Positions 61,334 through 64,000 of a DNA stretch of 64,000 nucleotides are shown in pieces. A model generated the notes under the pieces. The model worked only from the letters and a program-made list of their open reading frames with translations. It made no database searches and had not been told where the DNA came from. A program made the position numbers and the translations under genes. The DNA is from Primula veris (lineage: Eukaryota > Streptophyta > Magnoliopsida > Ericales > Primulaceae): positions 25,520,967 to 25,584,966 of the forward strand of contig OY821744.1 of assembly GCA_963682055.1 (NCBI GenBank). Reading direction: 5' to 3'. The number at the start of each line of letters is the position of its first letter. The first letter of the stretch is position 1.

Positions 61334-61689
61334 TTTAATAGGTTTTATTCAATTTTGTGTAGCATCGATGGATCATTTGATAGCAGGAAAATTATTCTAT
61401 CTTTTTTCCTTTCTTTAATCGATCATCATTTGAACCATGACAATAAGGAAACAAATGGGAATTACTTCGTCTTGCAAATCATTGTGAAGAAAACAATAAT
61501 ATTTTCTATTTTAGACTATTAATTTGAAAGTTAAGATATGAATGTAATTGTATATTCAAATGTGACGTTTTAAAGGATTTTATAAATAAAAAAAATGACC
61601 CGTGTTAAACAAACAAATTTAATTATACTGGTATAATGTGAAATTTAACTTTTGTTAGTAAGATGACAGGGAATTTTTTTTTTTTTTGT

Positions 61690-62372
61690 TAGAAAACATA
61701 TATTTTCGTTAACAACTTAAGGAAGCGAAATCTACTATTCCCTTCCATTTAATTGTTCATTACGAAATTACGTGCAATTTGGACCGGTCAAAAATTTGTA
61801 TCAAAATTGTCCGAATGAAAATTTTTAAAAGTTGATCATATAGTTCAAATGTTAAATTTGTTGATTAGATTTAAAAAAAATTCATTTCGACAATTTTAAT
61901 ACAAGTTATAAGTCGATCAAAATTGCACGACAATTTTAATACAAGTTATAAGTCGATCAAAATTACATGACAATTTTAATAAAAGTTATAAGTCGATCAA
62001 AATTATGTTCTAATTTTATAATGAAAGATTAGAAAACATATATTTTCCTTAACAACTTAAGGAAGCGAAATCTACTATTCCCTTCCATTTAATTGTTCAT
62101 TACGAAATTACGTGCAATTTGGACCGGTCAAAAATTTGTATCAAAATTGTCCGAATGAAAATTTTTAAAAGTTGATCATATAGTTCAAATGTTAAATTTG
62201 TTGATTAGATTTTTAAAAAAATTCATTTCGACAATTTTAATACAAGTTATAAGTCGATCAAAATTGCACGACAATTTTAATAAAAGTTATAATTCGATCA
62301 AAATTACACAACAATTTTAATAAAAGTTATAAGTTGATCAAAATTATGTCATAATTTTATAATGAAAGATTA
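61690..62372. repeat. 340-bp tandem duplication with internal ~50-bp subrepeats
   Basis: AACAACTTAAGGAAGCGAAA occurs at about 61710 and 62050, and the following several hundred bases are nearly identical. Within each copy CAATTTTAATACAAGTTATA and AGTCGATCAAAATT form two to three shorter repeats. CCCTTCCATTTAATTGTTCA resembles a degenerate Stowaway terminus. Confidence 0.88.
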
Positions 62373-62460
62373 AATGTAACGTGGTATGTATTTAATCTGG
62401 GGTGGGACATACTAAAGTCTAAAGAGCATTAAAGTTGATGTATATAGAACAAGGGCAATA

Positions 62461-62540
62461 TAATTAATAGGAGAGAGAAACGTTATGGTTAAACCTTAAC
62501 CACAGCATAGTTAGTAGAGAATAATAATGGGATACTTGTA
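62461..62540 (-). repeat. 80-bp repeat, inverted partner of 45957-46036
   Basis: Reverse complement agrees with 45957-46036 at about 72 of 80 positions, including the CTATGCTGTGGTTAAGGTT core. The two copies enclose the MULE and 4.3 kb of flanking DNA. Confidence 0.8.
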
Positions 62541-62732
62541 AAATAACCCAAATAATAATGGGAATAAAATTCGAACCCTCTTCCAAATAAGCCAAATTTG
62601 TACTAATATTATTTTACTTTTTATTTCTTTTTTCAGCATCTGTAAAAATGGGAGTTTTTTGCTGAAATGGTCTACTGTGGACAATTAAAGCCCAGAATGG
62701 GCTACCTTTCTGAAATATTCCCAAAATGGTCT

Positions 62733-62906
62733 ACTTTCGAAAAACGACCGATCGAAATGGTTAAAACGATCGGTCGTTTTATTATTGAACTCTCTGGAAC
62801 AATTTGGACAATAAACGATCGGTCGAATTGTACAATACGACCGGTCGTTTTTCAGACAAAAACGATCGGTCGTTACGTACATTTCGATCGGTCGTTTTTC
62901 GGAAAT
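62733..62906. repeat. Cluster of six CGATCGGTCG-type palindromic motifs
   Basis: CGACCGATCG at 62745; CGATCGGTCG at 62767, 62816, 62863 and 62885; CGACCGGTCG at 62838. The outer two lie in a 26-bp inverted repeat (TTTCGAAAAACGACCGATCG against its complement at about 62883-62905). The cluster precedes the MULE-type frame at 63107 and could be its terminal or subterminal region. Confidence 0.8.
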
Positions 62907-63106
62907 ACTTGTACTTAAAAAACTCATCTCATTTCCACAGACCACTGTACTCATCTCATTACCACTGTAAAAATAAAAAAAACAGAGCTCTTATATCATT
63001 TTAGGGCAAATCTCAGATCTCTTCCAAAACAGGTAAAAGCTCAATATTTTGTGTTGTTGGAGTATTATTTGAGTAAAATTGTTAATTTTACCGTGTGTTT
63101 ATCGAA

Positions 63107-64000
63107 ATGAAAAATCCTACAATTATGTGTTATTGGGGAGGTACGATAATGGAAACTATTAGCGAGGGGTTATCTTATGATATTTCTTATAAAAAAATTT
63201 TTAAGGTATCTAGAAACACGACATACGACCAATTTTTGGAAAAATTGTTTAAGGTACTTGATGTGTCATCGACTTCAAATCGTTTGAGTTTAACATGTCG
63301 TTATCCATATCTGACTACACTTACTGAGTTTAAATATATGCGATTGGCTGTTGATGATAATGATTCGTTGGAAACCATGCTTGAGTTAATAGAAGAAAAT
63401 GGAAGAACGTTTATAGAGTTATATGTTGAAATTGAGCAAGTTTACTCTTCTGATCAAGATTACGGGTTGTATTATAATATTCTTTCCACTAATGAAATCG
63501 GTACATCAAGTGGAACACCCATTCGACAAGAGCCAATGCATGAAATCGGTACATCAAGTAGAACACCCATTCGACAAGAGCCAATGCTAGAGGTATATTC
63601 TGAGAACAACGAACCAGATTTGACACATTTGGATGCAGTGTGTCGATTGGCAGATAATATTGGTTGGTCGATAGAACTTGGGGATGAACCAGAGGATGAA
63701 GATCCGGACTTCAATATTAGCGAAAACGAGTCTGACGATGACGAAGAAAATGTACAAGAAGTTGAGTACGAAGAATTATCCTCTGAAATGGGCTTGTATA
63801 TGGATGAGGATGAAAACGACCAATCAAGTGGGTCACAATTGGCGAATAATACTATTCCCGATGAAATTCCTATGCATCAACCAATGTCAAGTTTGTTTAA
63901 TGAACCGTTCGACACTCAAGAAAATTACATTAACCAGAGAAGCAATTATATGATGTATCCTGGATTTTGGGATCCTCAAGTTAATGATCCTTTTGTTGGT
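63107..64000 (+). CDS. N-terminal part of a second MULE-type transposase (runs off the window)
   Basis: From ATG 63107 an open frame of 298 codons continues to the last base without a stop. It starts MKNPTIMCYWGGTI. The first 110 residues resemble the PB1-like N-terminal domain of MuDR proteins (YWGGTI, SYKKIFKVSRNTTYDQFLEKL, then IELYVEIEQV). After it comes a strongly acidic, Ser-rich linker, as in such transposases. Residues about 130-160 contain a perfect-looking 16-residue tandem duplication (EIGTSS.TPIRQEPM). The catalytic domain would lie beyond the window, so family assignment rests on the N-terminus and context and remains an inference. It differs clearly from the transposase at 47318. 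Confidence 0.6.
   Translation, partial: MKNPTIMCYWGGTIMETISEGLSYDISYKKIFKVSRNTTYDQFLEKLFKVLDVSSTSNRLSLTCRYPYLTTLTEFKYMRLAVDDNDSLETMLELIEENGRTFIELYVEIEQVYSSDQDYGLYYNILSTNEIGTSSGTPIRQEPMHEIGTSSRTPIRQEPMLEVYSENNEPDLTHLDAVCRLADNIGWSIELGDEPEDEDPDFNISENESDDDEENVQEVEYEELSSEMGLYMDEDENDQSSGSQLANNTIPDEIPMHQPMSSLFNEPFDTQENYINQRSNYMMYPGFWDPQVNDPFVG

Noticed and set aside
1..64000. tRNA, rRNA and other structural RNA genes
   Set aside because: No tRNA box A/B pair or rRNA-like sequence was recognised by eye; the only tRNA-related string is the 12-nt retrotransposon primer binding site.

Overview
This is plant nuclear DNA, most likely from a eudicot. It is AT-rich, its genes carry spliceosomal introns, and it holds a chloroplast chaperonin gene with a transit peptide, a plant mitochondrial dehydratase gene, a canonical miR172 hairpin and many plant-type transposable elements. 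No bacterial or organellar gene organisation is visible. Host genes are sparse: I find three (MIR172, the mitochondrial 3-hydroxyacyl-ACP dehydratase, and CPN60 alpha). Most of the rest is transposon or transposon-derived.

Layout. 1-7.3 kb: AT-rich DNA with a long-arm foldback MITE (1381-1685), a solo LTR with perfect target duplication (1691-2908), and about 50 bp after it the TATA box and hairpin of a MIR172 gene. 7325-12709: a Sire-type Ty1/copia element with both LTRs, TSD, PBS and PPT, but most of pol deleted. 13-16.3 kb: a 354-bp tandem duplication, a second solo LTR (14810-15172) and a 1-kb inverted-repeat element. 18442-19432 (+): mitochondrial dehydratase, three exons. 20419-30875 (-): CPN60 alpha, eight exons, 590 codons, convergent with the dehydratase gene; its first two introns are swollen by a Helitron-like element, a MITE, decayed copies of an exon-intron boundary and 220-bp tandem repeats. 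31235-32645: a 1.17-kb non-autonomous hAT element and a Stowaway MITE upstream of CPN60A. 36102-41657: an almost intact L1-type LINE with a 17-bp TSD. 46042-58115: a 12-kb MULE carrying an intact-looking three-exon transposase (+) and, tail to tail, an 11-exon Ulp1-like protease gene (-). 58.5-62.5 kb: Helitron-like, hAT and MITE remnants and tandem duplications. 63107-64000: the start of a second MULE-type transposase reading frame that runs off the window.

The most unusual signal is inside the MULE. Essentially all its noncoding DNA, including introns of both genes, is seeded with well over a hundred copies of a short motif, CAGACTGTTTT, and its complement. The motif spares the transposase exons and in several introns lies in a fixed orientation relative to transcription. 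I know of no described system with this organisation, and it is the best candidate for something new here.
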